64,000 nucleotides of DNA, from NCBI GenBank assembly GCA_013399015.1, contig VWZX01005770.1, forward strand, positions 1,212,698 to 1,276,697, in the 5' to 3' direction. This stretch comes from Galbula dea. Taxonomy: Eukaryota; Chordata; Aves; Piciformes; Galbulidae. Below are positions 47,709 to 59,928 of this stretch, piece after piece. The position numbers and the translations under genes were made by a program. Each line of letters begins with the position of its first letter. The stretch's first letter is position 1. The notes under the pieces were generated by a model. That model had not been told where the DNA came from and did no database searches. It saw nothing but the letters and a program-made list of their open reading frames with translations.

Positions 47709-48194
47709 CCTCACTCCAAGAAGGACATTGAGGCACAGGAGCATCTCCAAAGAAAGGCAACAAAACTGGTGAAGGGTCTAGAGCACAAATCTGATGAGGA
47801 GTGGCTGAGGGAACTGAGGATGTTTAACCTGGAGAAAAGGAGGCTCAGGGGACACCTTCCCCCTCTTTACAACTACCTGAAAGGAGGTTGAGGTGAGGTA
47901 GGGGTCTGTGTCCTCTTCAAAATAACAAGCCATGAGACAATAGAAAACAACCTCAAGTTGCACCAGGGGAAGTTTAGATTGGATATTAGGAAAAATTTCT
48001 TCCCTGAAAGGGAGATTAAGCCCTGCTACAGACTTCCCAGGGATGTGGTGGAGTCACCATCCCTGGAGACATTTCAAATACATGTACATGGTGCTGAGGG
48101 ACATGATTTAGCAGTGGATTTGGCAGTGCTGGGTTAATGGTTGGACTTGATGATTTTAAAGGTCTCTTCCAATCAAAATGATTCTATGATTCTA
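47709..48194 (+). mobile_element. CR1 LINE 3' fragment, GGAGGGATTT-like subfamily
   Basis: It covers the ORF2 C-terminal part (GAGGAGTGGCTGAGGGAACT, GTTTAACCTGGAGAAAAGGA) through the 3' UTR to TGATTCTATGATTCT. Stops and indels break the frame. It closely resembles 49945-50420 and 54566-54940. Confidence 0.95.
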
Positions 48195-48973
48195 ACTTCA
48201 CCACCTGTGAGACAGGCATCCTCAGCTTCCTAGAAATGGAACTGGAACATAGAGAAGAAAATGTTTATGGAAGAGCTAAGATACACTGTTATTTCAAAGA
48301 TCTACAAGTGGCTCTCATGTATTTGAGTCCTGTAAACACTTCGAAGTCTTAGTGGGTGCAGAAAAATGAGAGACATATAATTGAAAGGCGTTAGCACTGC
48401 ACCTGGTGACAGCAGCACTGGCTGAAGAGGCACAAATGTGGGTGTAGGTGAAGAACTTCTCCAAAGTCATCAATTTTAGGTCTAGGCAAAGCCAGATGCG
48501 TCTGAGGTGTCGACAGCAGATCACAGGGGAACAGGGACAGCCTTGTCATGTCAGGCTTATAAAACAAAGCAATTAAATGTTGGAAAACTCTATTGTTGGG
48601 TGCAAAAGAAGCCCTTCTGTGCCCGACAGATGGAGAAAACGGAGCGCTCTGTCCCTGAGAAACAGAGCTGGGCCCTGAGTGAATCCAAACTGTCTGCAAG
48701 GCACTCCAGCAATCTGTCATTTGCTAAACAGTGGTGAGAGTGGTGAAAAAATACCCAAGTGCTAAAGAAATCTGCTGAAAAGGGAAACCGCCCAGCTGGG
48801 CTTCCATTCCCCGTGTGAATCCCGGCTGTGGTATTATCTGGGAGGCTGCCTTCCTTCTGGCAAACGTTAGCCAGGACCTTCTGGAAGAGATAAAAGCAAG
48901 ATATTCTGTATGGCCTAGCTCTCCTGGGGAGGTGCATCCTCCCAGGAGGAATTCAGCAGCTGAGCTTGAAATT

Positions 48974-48993
48974 CACACACATACACACACACA
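48974..48993 (+). repeat. CA dinucleotide microsatellite
   Basis: CACACACATACACACACACA is interrupted once by a T and is followed by GAGAGA. Confidence 0.9.
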
Positions 48994-49944
48994 GAGAGAA
49001 TTGCTCTTTTTGTCTCTTCCATTTTTTGTTCTCGCATTCCCAGCAGTGCAGGTCATTTCCTTTGACTTTCTTAGGCCCATCCTTGCAGTGTCCAGTCTCT
49101 TTCCTCCCAGAGGACCATGCCTCTGATGAAGTTCACCACACAGGTTGGGATAGAGCAGCCATGGCCATGCTGCTGCCGTCGCCTAGGAGGGACAACACTT
49201 ATCACTGCTGCTGCCTGCACACACAGCAGGGACAGAAAAACCTCCTACGTGCTACGTGCAATTTGTTTTGAGGAGGAAAAAAATCTCTAGGAATTAAACA
49301 TGAATTTCTGTTCTCTTTTGTTTGGTTACAGTCAGCAAATCTTGCCTCAACAGGGCTGGCATCTCTTTTAACACACAGACTGTGGCAGACAAGTCTTCTC
49401 CACTGCGTGCTCAGCTGGTTAGTCCCAGTCCCAAGAGGGCTTGTTTAATGAAATCTCCCATCAAATGGCAGAGTTCCCTGACACAGGCTTTCTCCTAGTT
49501 GGCCCCAAGAGATTTAAGGATAAGTGGAGGAATTTCTCCACCCACAGGGAGCAGTGTAAAGCCATGGGTGGGCGGGCAGCAGGCTCGGCTCTGGCAGCTT
49601 CAGAAGACAGTAAAGCATCTCCCTGGAGAAAGGCAGCTCCGACCTACCCTGAGGGCTCATCTTCCTGCTTCTTCTCAGAAAACACTAGCAGAGGCTCCTT
49701 CTGATTCATCACCTTCCTGATTGGACCTTTTTTGGACCTTTGTTTCCATTTTTCCCTGAGTATTTTCTGTGCTGTACATGGAAGGTTCCATCAAGATACC
49801 AGCCTCCCCTTCCCATCACGCAACTCTTCTCCACATCTCCTTACGTCAGAGGAGCCCTGCAACCTCCACTGCTGCCCTGAACCATCCTAACCCTTTGGAG
49901 CACAGCATGACAGCAGGGCAGGCTCTTGGCTTGGTGCAATTCCT

Positions 49945-50420
49945 TACTACAAGAAGGATGTTCAGTGCTGGAGCCTGTCCAGAGAAGGGCAATGAAGCTT
50001 GTGAAGGGTCTAGAGCACAAGTCTGATGAGGAGTGGCTGAGGAAACTGGGGATGTTTAACCTGGAGAAAAGGAGGCTCAGGGGACACCTTCTCACTCTCT
50101 ACAATTCCCTGAAAGGAGGTTGGAACAAGGTGGGGATTGATCTCTTCTCCCAGGTAACAAGTGACAAGACAAGAGGAAATGGCTTCCAGTTGCAGCAGGG
50201 AAGGTTTATGTTGCACATGAGGAACAACTTCTTCCCCAGAAGGGTTGTCAAGCCCTGGAACAGTCTGCACAGGGAAGTGGTGGAGTCACCATCCCTGGAG
50301 GGATTTAAGACATGTAGATGTGGTGCTGAGGGTTTAGTGGTTCTCTTGGCAGTTCTGGGTTGATGGTTGGACTTGATGATGTTAAAGGTCTTTTCTAACA
50401 AAACCTATTCTCTGATTCTG
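49945..50420 (+). mobile_element. CR1 LINE 3' fragment with long ORF2 C-terminal frame
   Basis: The open frame 49926-50363 keeps most of the CR1 ORF2 C-terminus: [56 protein letters not shown] and [14 protein letters not shown]. No catalytic reverse transcriptase motif is present. The copy is 5'-truncated and immobile. Confidence 0.95.
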
Positions 50421-52011
50421 AGAACTGTCTCACAGTTTTTTGCAGCTTGTGTATATAGATTCACCTCAACACATCCTTGGGTTACAGGTGGGGTGAGAGT
50501 TTTGCCAAACTCCAGGAGACTGTAGGAACTTGGCTGCACGCACAGAAGGAGCAACAATCTGAGGGGTTTTCACAAGACAGCACCCACCATAATAAGCAAT
50601 TTTACTTGTTCTTTCCAGAGCTGCACAACTCCTCCAGTAAGTTAAGAAGAAAGCTGCCCTGTGAATCCTAATAACATCCAGCAGGAGGATTCGTTCAATA
50701 AGACAGGGAATGTGGTGGGAGAGGAGGGGCATGAAGAGATACTCTACATCATTTTTAAACATGGGCAGACCAGATGTGCTGAAGCAGCTCCTTCTGTTCA
50801 GGAAGATACAGCAGCTGAGTGGAAGATTAATGAGGCCAGAGCTTGGCTGTGCTGAACCTGCTGCCAAGGAGCAGACAGAGACACATCTGGGGAGGCTGGC
50901 ATGGAACTGCAGAGAGGCAGTCTTAAAATTGGGCACTGGCTGCTCAGCCTTGGCAAATCCTCCCTGTTTGGATAGCTATGAGTATGGACAAGGGAATAGG
51001 AACCACTGATTTTGGAGGTCTCTCAGATCAAATAATTTTTGTCATTAAAATTATTTCTTGATTTTGAATAGAAAAAAAATGTCAGAGTAGCTCCCAGCAG
51101 CACTGTGAGCAGTGCTCACATGCTCCTTGGAGGAGAGCAGTGGCAGAGGTTGGTAAGCTGGGTAAGTTGAATGAAAGAGGAAAAGATTTACCATAATGTA
51201 ACATTGATCTCAAGGACAGCAGAGAGAAATGTTCCATGGGAAGTTTGTTTGGGTATGAGGAACAGGGAGGAAGAGCATGCTGACAGAAGCAGCATAATGG
51301 GCAGGAGATGGGAGAAACGTAGCAACAGAAGCAGATTCAGGTGATAAAGCAAGAAATGCCTCCCAGGGTGAGGTCTCTCAGGGCAGGGAGATGATTGAAC
51401 AGAACTGATCCAAGCCCAGGCAAAGAAAAACTGTCTGGTGTTGTCTGGCACTTGCTTCAGAATATGAACCAGTGGACATTAAGGCAGTTTCTTACCTCAG
51501 TGCAAACAAACCCTGACATGGCTGGTTTTCTTGGAGCCAGACCTGTTCTTAGGCTTAGCAAGAGTTCTGGCAGCACTAAGAACCATGATGCTTGGCTCCA
51601 ACAACACCTGAATGCATCCTTTTCTGCAAGATGCTGGATCCCGCTTGCCTGTGCCATGTTATTGTCCAGTTTCTTATGGAAGTGACCTGATTAGACTGTT
51701 ATACAAGAACTGTCACAACACTCAAGTGCAGATTAAGGCATGTTCAAGCTGTCAGCAGACAGTGAAGCTCTGCAGAGGAACACTACTACAGTTTCCCTGA
51801 GTGGTGACTCTGCTGGTTCCACCAGTTCTGCTTTCCACTGCCATCTCAATCAAGGATTTGTCATAAACAAGCTCAGGATTGCAGTAACAAAGTGCTCAGC
51901 AAGCTCTGTTGTTAATGCATGGTGGTTTTCTGTTAGGAATGCTTCAACACATTGGTTAACATCCCTGTGCTTGTGGTCAGGCACCACTTGGGTGAAGGCT
52001 GGAGGCAGTGG

Positions 52012-52138
52012 GGAGGTTGGAGCAGGGTAGGGATTGAACTCTTCTCCCAGGTAACAAGTGACAGGATGAGAGGAAATGGCTTCAATTTGCAGTAGGGAAG
52101 GTTTATGTTGCACATTAGGAACAATTTCTTCCTAGGAA
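52012..52138 (+). mobile_element. CR1 LINE internal fragment, lacking both ends
   Basis: It contains GAGGTTGGAGCAGGGTAGGG, TCTTCTCCCAGGTAACAAGTG (first 20 bases) and AGGTTTATGTTGCACATTAG, matching the middle of the 49945-50420 copy. It stops abruptly after ATTTCTTCCTAGGAAC with no 3' UTR, which is unusual for CR1. Confidence 0.88.
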
Positions 52139-52292
52139 CACTGCAGGTGCCTCCATTTTCTGCCATGAAGCTCACTCCAGATTTTCCATTCCCACCATGT
52201 CCAAAGAAGATAAGACATTTTGGTCTGGCAGGAGAACTCAAAGAGCTGAATCACTGATGTTTCTGAAAGACTGATCCATAGTGGCAATAAGC

Positions 52293-52348
52293 CTATCCAT
52301 CTATCCATCCATCCTTCTATCCATCTGTCCATCTGTCCACCCATCCAT
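52293..52348 (+). repeat. TCCA/TCTG tetranucleotide microsatellite
   Basis: Imperfect CTATCCATCTATCCATCCAT-type units continue into CATCTGTCC units, about 56 bases in all. Confidence 0.92.
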
Positions 52349-53442
52349 GTGGAATTTAGGGACATGAGGTGAAATCTTGGTCCCCTCTGAAAACAGGGGC
52401 AAACCTGCTCCATGATTTCAGTAGATCCAAGTTTTCCCCTTTGGCACAAGGAAGGCACACAACCTTTAGTTTCAGCCAGCATGCCTGTGTTGCAAAGACA
52501 ATTGGGGTGATTGCTATACCCAGCATAGGGATTGAGGGTCAGAACCTGTGCTTTCAGTAGATTGTAGAGGGCAGAGTGAGCATAGGCTGGAATTGTGTTT
52601 GCCTCTCTGTCACCAGCAGCCTTCACCACTTGGTGTGAAATGAGATTACTAATGCTATCAGTCTGCAATCCATTCCCAGCTGCGCTGACTGGCGCCCAAA
52701 TGACTAACGCTGCTTTTTTACACTGAACTGACAGCTCACAGCCACCAACCACTGGCACTTGCTTTTCTTCAGTCCCTTTCTTTAATGAGGAATTAGGCTA
52801 TACAATGGTGGACCAGGGTGAATATGCTTTTCAGGTGACTACTTATGCCATAACATTCAATTACTATAAAAGCTACATTAACTGAGTTAAATTATTGAGA
52901 TATATTTCTTAGTGTATGGAGTGGCAGCTCTACTGGGAAGAAGCTAATTCTCTAGGCTCACAAAAGCCTGTGAAAATGCAGCCTATGTCCTCCCTCAAGA
53001 AATATCACTGGCTACCTCTGCTCATCCACTTATGCAGCTCTCAGGCTTGAAAAATGGTCTTAAACCTATATGTGCCAGCATGAAAAAATGCCTCAAAACT
53101 CGAACCCAAGGCCTGGACCCTGACCTTTTGGAAATGCTGGCAGAGCAGAGCCCCAAGTGCTGGCTCCCAGTGTGATGATATGTGAATATAAAGGGAATCA
53201 GTTTTGAGTCCTTGACTCACTGTGTCCATGTGGAAGATGTTTAGACCAACAACCACTTTGACAAGGCACTTCGTCTTTCACGGAGCCAGACTAGGCAACA
53301 TCTCCCTCTTCCTCCTCTTGCTGCCCCATCATTTTGCACATGCAACCCATAAAACTGGTAAGTGAAAATCCCTGTGATCATGTTGTTTTCACTCAGATCT
53401 AATACAGATTCTGCAACAATGCTGTAGAATAATTTTGTGTTA

Positions 53443-53475
53443 GTTTTTTTTGTTTGTTTTGTTTTGTTTTGTTTT
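53443..53475 (+). repeat. TTTTG pentamer repeat
   Basis: TTTG units, then four TTTTG units, follow a T-run. This could be an old poly(A)-type tail on the opposite strand, but no attached retroposon was recognised. Confidence 0.88.
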
Positions 53476-54565
53476 CCTGTGGGCTTTTAGCTTTATAGTT
53501 ACATGCATGTATTTGATCTCTTCTACTTTTAACATACTATCAGAATGGCTAAAAGACATTAATGTGAAGATAGATGACAGATCTGAAGTGTGTTATCAGC
53601 ACTGCCTTGTCACCCACCATCTGGATAAACTGACATGTAATAGAAATTTAGGTTTAAGGCTAAGATCTCTTTAAATGATTTCACATGTGCCTCTCCAGCT
53701 CTTACAGACAAGGGATAACCACATGTACAGAGCATAACCAGCACACACTGAGAGTCTCTAGAGACATTTGTCAAGTCTCCTGAGTTTAGAAACTTATGGA
53801 GACTCAGAGCAGGGAGAATGATGACCCTCAAATGTCCCTTTCTGTTCCCAAATCAGCTGTGTCCATCTGAGCAGTGAGGCTGAGGTAGGCTGCTGGGTTG
53901 CAACATACACACATTGTGCCCAACCTCAAGCTTTGAAGGTCTCTCAGCAGTTTCAGTTAGCAGGGAAGGAAGAGGTTGCCTCGTGCTACAGAGGCACAAA
54001 GTATCATTTCCTCTCTGAGCTGCAGCAGCTTCCCAAATCTTTGCAGATGAAGCTGAATAGCTCTCATGATCCTGAGATATTGGCTTGCTTCTCAGTCACC
54101 TTTGCTCTTGACAGCGCTGACAGGAGTCTCGAGGGATGCTTGCTGCAGTGGGTGCTGATCTCTGGGGAATTTCCTCCCTCAGACCTTGTATTTAGCTATA
54201 AACAGAGAACAATGCAAAACACACTTAATTTACGACATTTTCTTGGTTGCTTAGCTGGGTGCTTTCTATCTGAGCTGAAAACTACCCAGAATAGCACAGT
54301 ATTTTAAACAGTGCTTGTTTGTTTTGTCCTTCTGCTGGATGCCTGGATTGTGCTAGACATACTGCAGTGGTGGATGCTGGCTCCATCCTGCAACTACATT
54401 CTTTCAAGTTTTCTTGGAAGATGGGCTGGGCTGGCTGTAAGTGCCTATGAGGCAGGTTACTCTGTGCCCTCAGCAGCACTGCACTTTCCTGCTGCTTCAT
54501 CTGCACTAGTGCCCATGAGCAGCTTTCTGGCCTCTGGTGAGACAAGAAAGTAATCTACAAGAAGC

Positions 54566-54940
54566 TGGTTAATCTGGAGAAGAGAAGGCTCAGCAGACAC
54601 CTTCTGCCTCTCTACAACCACCTGAAAGGAGGTTGGAGCAAGATGGGGGTTGGTCTCTTCTCCCAGGTAACAAGTGATAGGACAAGAGGAAACAGCCTCA
54701 GGTGGTGCCAGGGGAGGTTCAGGTTGGACCTCAGGAAAAATTTCATCTCCAAAAGGGTTGTCAAGCCCTGGAAGAGGCTGCCCAGGGCAGTAGTGGAGTC
54801 ACCATCCTTGGAGGGTCTGAAAATACATGGAGATGTGGTGCTGAGAGACATGGTTTAGTGGTGACTTGGCTCTGCTGGATTAACAGACTGGATGATCTTA
54901 AAGGTCTCTTCCAACTAAAATGCTTCTATGCTTCTATGAT
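54566..54940 (+). mobile_element. CR1 LINE 3' fragment, same subfamily as 47709 and 49945
   Basis: It starts at GGTTAATCTGGAGAAGAGAA in ORF2 and runs to two octamer-like units (TGCTTCTATGCTTCTATGAT). Its translation contains [20 protein letters not shown] and the frame is otherwise decayed. Confidence 0.95.
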
Positions 54941-57141
54941 GACTTGGCTTTTGAAATATCTGTGAATATTCCCAATGCACGATGGGCACAATGTTTCAAC
55001 ATAGGCACCTTGATTTACATTCCTAACATTTAGGTAAATAAAAGTGACTGAAAGTCCCAAATCCACTGCTGTAAGTGTGCTCTCTTTTCCTTTAGAAACA
55101 TCACTACTTTTCACTGCTCACCTTAGCCTTGCCTTTGATCCATTCTTCTGGGTTTTTCTTGTAACTTAATAATGATGAAATCCAATTTGTCCACTGGAAC
55201 TGAACAGAAGAAAAAGCTTTTCACAAAGGATCAAATGTAGAGATATTTAAAGATTAAAAAGAAATAAAATCCATAACACCATTCCCTCTGCCAAACATAT
55301 AACCCACAGCCAGGAGTTATCAATCCTACAGCAGTACTCAAACAGTCCAGTGCTTACAGTGTTAATCTCAGGTATGGAAAAGCCAAAGTTAAGACCTTCA
55401 CTCTTTCTAGTTCATTATACAGTCAATGTTTTTAATTATCTTTGTTTTGGCATGGGATAGACTGAGTGCAACCGGAGATCTGATGTCTGCTAGGGGATCA
55501 GGGTCTAAAGGACAGCTGGAGGAAATAGCAAGCTTTGTCTTCTAGCCTTCATCCAAAAACCTGTACCAGGCATAGCTGGGATGGAAAGAGAGATCTGAGC
55601 ACATAAACCTGAGAACTGAAGGAAACTCGGATACGGTGGTAAAACAGCAGTCTTACTGGAACAAGCACATGTGCTCTGAGACTGTGTTAGCTGTGTAAGC
55701 CAGCAATGCTTTCCTGAACAGCTCAAGGGTGCAAGTCTTGAGACGAAGCATTTAATGTATTTTTTTCATATTTTCAAGGAAGACTCCTATGTTTTCCCTC
55801 CAGATCAGATTTTTCTCTGCTCCTTTCTGTCTCTGCTGGAGGCTGCAAAGATGTGCAGTTCTGTTTTCTGCTGGGGAGGTGAAGCAGGGGCTGGGGCTGT
55901 GACAGGTAACACACCTGCAGCAGGTCCTGTTGCAGCTCATCAGTGGATTAAAGTGTAGACTGAATGACCTGCCCTGTCAGGAGTCACTCTAAGGGGCCTT
56001 CTTTTTACAGCATCTGTGACTGGGGCAGGAAAAACATGGTCCCTTCTTTTCAGGCTAAGGAACTCATTTCAGTACAGCCTGAAACAAAACTCTGGGAGAG
56101 CATCACTTGACAGCCTACTCAAGTGATGCTCCTGTCACAGTGCTGAATTCTTCAAAAATAATGCAGTCATGAACAGAACCATTGCTAACCCTTAAATGTT
56201 TAGTGAAGCCAAAAGAGAAAATTGGCAGGGGAAGAAATGTTCTTTTCAGACTTCTGAAAGAACGCTGCAGGCAATGGGGAGGAAAGACCAATATTATAGG
56301 CTAATAACAATGCTTCTTGAGGACTCCTTTAAAGTAATAAATATGTTCTTAATAAGCATATTTCCTCATTTTGGGAGCTCTAGGTTGGCATGCAGATGTA
56401 ATTTCATATGCAGTGTGGCTGTGAGGATTCATCTGAAACGCCTGGGGACTCTCTGAGTGGGGAGGGCTGGGTATGCAGAGGAACAATCTTGCACTAAAAG
56501 GGATTTTGTCTGAATTCTCTCTCAAAGAGGAGAAAACCTGGCTGTCTCCCAGCCCCCTCCCCATTCCCTGTCTTCCACCACGTGCTTACAAGCAGCGCTA
56601 CCCGAGAGTGTGAGACCCAGCCGCTGAGCATCAGGATCCTGGCCACACCTCCCAAATCACACTGTGGGGCATGGAGCCTCTGTGTGGGGGCCAGCAGCCC
56701 CTGGGACAGCTGCAGGGAATCTGATGGCAATGCCGCAGTGGCGCTGGTCATTCTGCCAAGGGTCCCCACCACCTGTTTCTCATGGGTCTCTGATAAAATG
56801 AATAGCATTGTTGGGTGAGAGAGAGGGTGAGGAGGGGTAGGCAGACCCTGGGTGTGATTTTCTTGTCTTCCCATGATTTTTTGCCTTTTAGTAAACAAAC
56901 CTAATAAGAAGCTGGGCAGCGGTTCAATGTGTCACACTTCACACATTGGAATAATTCAGCCAGAAATAGAAAGTGTTCAACCCCCATTAAAGGCAGTGCC
57001 CTAAAGAACAGGCTGATTTCTCTGGGTTTTGGCTTGTAATTTATTTCACATCAATTATGCACTGACAACAAAAGTAGCTGCATGCCAAGCTGTGATCTGC
57101 TGTTCTCTTGGAGAAATCCCAATCATTTTACTTTTTCTCAG

Positions 57142-57267
57142 ACTGCTTGTCAGAAGGTTCCCATTGACAGCAGAATCTGTGAAGAATTTGAATCCCTCAA
57201 ATGTGTGAAGAAGTCACACGTGGGACCAAGTTCCCAGTGCTGCAAGTTAATTCCCTTCATGGCGTAA
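57142..57267 (+). other. exon-like cysteine-rich open segment, unrecognised
   Basis: A good acceptor (ACTTTTTCTCAG) ends at 57141. It is followed by 41 open codons and a TAA at 57265-57267. The peptide starts TACQKVPIDSRICEEFESL, continues with KCVKK and SSQCC and ends KLIPFMA. It has five cysteines and a protein-like composition. If it is real, it would be a terminal coding exon of an undescribed plus-strand gene between PRDM11 and the next gene. I recognise no family, and no matching upstream exon was found. Confidence 0.2.
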
Positions 57268-59758
57268 GGTAGTGGGTCAGCTCTCTCCCAAGTCCTTTCC
57301 TCTCATTATGAAGGATGGTAGTTTTGCATATCCTTGTTCTGTTCGTCTCTGAGCAGGGACAGAGTATTTGGACCTGAAGGTCACCATCCTGCTGATCCCA
57401 TGACCACCAGACACTGACCTTCATGCCTTGACAGAGAGAGGAGTGGGAGTGCTAATACCATGGACCACACCACCACAGTGGGAGCCAAGTTTCTTATTCA
57501 CTGTACATCCACATGCTCTGCCACCATGTGGGAAGTTCCTCTGGAGAGAGGGCCTCTCTGTCAGTCTGCTCCCACACTTCTGCCTCTGTTGCTGCACTGT
57601 CACAGTGATGTGTCTGCTTCAAATGAGAAGCTAGCCTTTTTTTCATTCCTGAATGAATTCTGCAGGTCAAATTCCATATTGCTTTGCTCCTCATATTACT
57701 ACTAGCACAAAAGGTGACACATTTAACACCTAAATTGCATCTTGCTGAAAAAGCACAGATAATGAGAAAATCAGGTCAGTTGGCTACATCACCCACATTT
57801 AGACAGCCTTTTGTGAGCAGATGTTCATGCAAAGCAGAGGTGAGGCACCCAGAAGGAACCAGCCCTGTCCTCAGCTCACTGTCCAGCGTGATGCTGTCTG
57901 GCCTTGCCTAGCTCTCATCACCCTGTGCACATTCTGTAGCCAAGTCTTCATGAATCAAAACTGGGATTCACAGCCCATGTCAGAAATTGCTCATTCCCTG
58001 CCATTCCAAGTGTGGCAGAATTGAACATCCTTTTGATTCTGTCATTTATATCTGGGAGTTTTGCAAGCAAGCCGAGTCTGTAATGACCATAATGAGCTCT
58101 GTTAATAGCCAGAGCAAACTGGGACTGAATTCCCTCCCCTGAAGAATAGGGCCAACAGGTGCAGGAATGGGATGCAGAGCTAGCCAAGATGGCTGCCAGT
58201 CAGTGAGGGCTTTCACACTCATGCACAAGTGCCTCTGTAGACAGGAGCTCTTTGTCTTTCTCTAAGTTCCTCCACTCGTGTACACAAGTACACTCATGTA
58301 TATATATGTTGTTGTTCTGTCTCTTATCTGAAACTCAAGCAAATATTCATTTGATTCCAAGTGATTACTTTCAGAAAAATCTCCAGATCTTCTGGCTTTG
58401 CACAAAACACACTGGATCAGAACAATTTCCTCTGATCTGTTAAAGCTATTGTCATACTCAGGCTGAGACTCTATGAGGTTTGCTATAGACCCCTGTCCTA
58501 AAAACCCTGGAGGTGTGCAAACAAGGGAGCATTGCTAAAGTTTTCTCCACAGCAGGATTCATAATGTTTCATTTTCTGGCAGAGAAAGTCTTTGCCACCA
58601 CTAAACATACTAACAGATAGAAATGTACTTTTCTCTCCCTTTCTTTTTATTCTGCTTGCTGAACAAATTGAAGGGGCTTGGGCATCCTATAGTGAAAGAG
58701 CAAATTCATGTCCTACAACCCTTCCTGAAAGGCTCTCATGATGGGATAGAGTGAAACAGCTTCCCTGGAGAGATGTCAGGCCCCAGCAGACTGGGCATCA
58801 CAGCACAGCTAGGGGTCTGGGACTTATTCCTGCCTCCAAAATGGGCTCATTCCTGTATGTGTGGGAGCACTACATGGTCTCCTCACATCCCTGGCTCCAG
58901 GCAAAGGCACTGCTGGTACATAGACCCATCCGAGAAGTAAGTGGACAGAAGCAAGTAGTGAGAGTCAAATGCTGAGCTGCTCAGAGCAGCCAGGCAGGGC
59001 TGAGGTGTTCCAAGGGAAAAGAAAGCTGCGGGTAAGGCACACATCACTGCCCAGGTTATAGCAGCCCAGTCCTGGCTCATTAGGCAGTGCTGCAGGCACT
59101 GGAACCTGGAGACCAGGCAGATTACCCATACATAACTTACCTCAAACCAGAGGAAGGCATCGGTCCCTCACATATGTGTCTAAGGACAGGCCAAGGGTCC
59201 TGCTGAGCAAGGACATCCTGTCCCTGACTTAATGACCAGTGACAAAAACATGACCTGACTACTAACAGCATGTTTCCAAGAGCGGAAAGGCAATGATTTC
59301 TTCCTGATGCAGATGGAAATCAGCTTTGCCTTGAAGCACAATGATGGCCTTATCTCATAATTATTTCCTAATGAGTATCATTTCAGATGCAAATCCCCTC
59401 TATACAAAAATTTAATCCTTTTAAAAAATCTGAATGAGTGACAGGGTCTGTAATTTCCTGCTGTGGTGACATGGTGCAGTGTCATCAGACAGCATGGTGG
59501 TTTCAGCACCCGCTGCTCTCTTATGCCTGTGCACTGCATGAAGCATCACCCGTATGCCTGTGGGCATTGCTGCTGCTACAGCCAAAGCTGGGAGGGTACT
59601 GGGCAGCAATGAACTACCCTCAGCAGGCACTTGCAGTCTCCAGGGTGTTTATAAAACCAGCTTTTCTTCAAACAAGCCCATCCAAGTGGAAAAATGCAGC
59701 TACAGAACCATAACCTTGGTGCTTAGGGAACTAAGAAGGGTCCCTGATCCAAATCAGA

Positions 59759-59928
59759 GTGGAACACGTTGCCTAGACAGGTTGTGGAAACCTCATCCCT
59801 GGAAGCTTTTAAAACAAGGCTGGATGGGGCCCTGGACAACCTGATCTAGTGGATGGTGTCCCTGCCAGGCAGGGGGGTTGGAACTGGATGATCTTTAAGG
59901 TCCCTTCCAACTCTGACGATTCTATGAG
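59759..59928 (+). mobile_element. CR1 LINE 3' end
   Basis: It contains GGATGGGGCCCTGGACAACC, GGCAGGGGGGTTGGAACTGG and CTTTAAGGTCCCTTCCAAC, ending CGATTCTATGAG. It belongs to the same broad subfamily as 8075-8628. Confidence 0.94.

Larger units (their letters stand above)
48195..59758. other. intergenic stretch rich in one CR1 subfamily
   Basis: CR1 copies lie at 49945-50420, 52012-52138 and 54566-54940, with microsatellites at 48974, 52293 and 53443. The exon-like segment at 57142-57267 and a TAATTA/octamer patch at 59275-59405 are the only other points of note. No gene is supported. Confidence 0.55.

Noticed and set aside
54612..54851. Minus-strand frame of 79 codons (and similar antisense frames at 50099-50401 and 51933-52241)
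   Set aside because: These are antisense shadows of plus-strand CR1 sequence. Their mutual similarity comes from the shared repeat.
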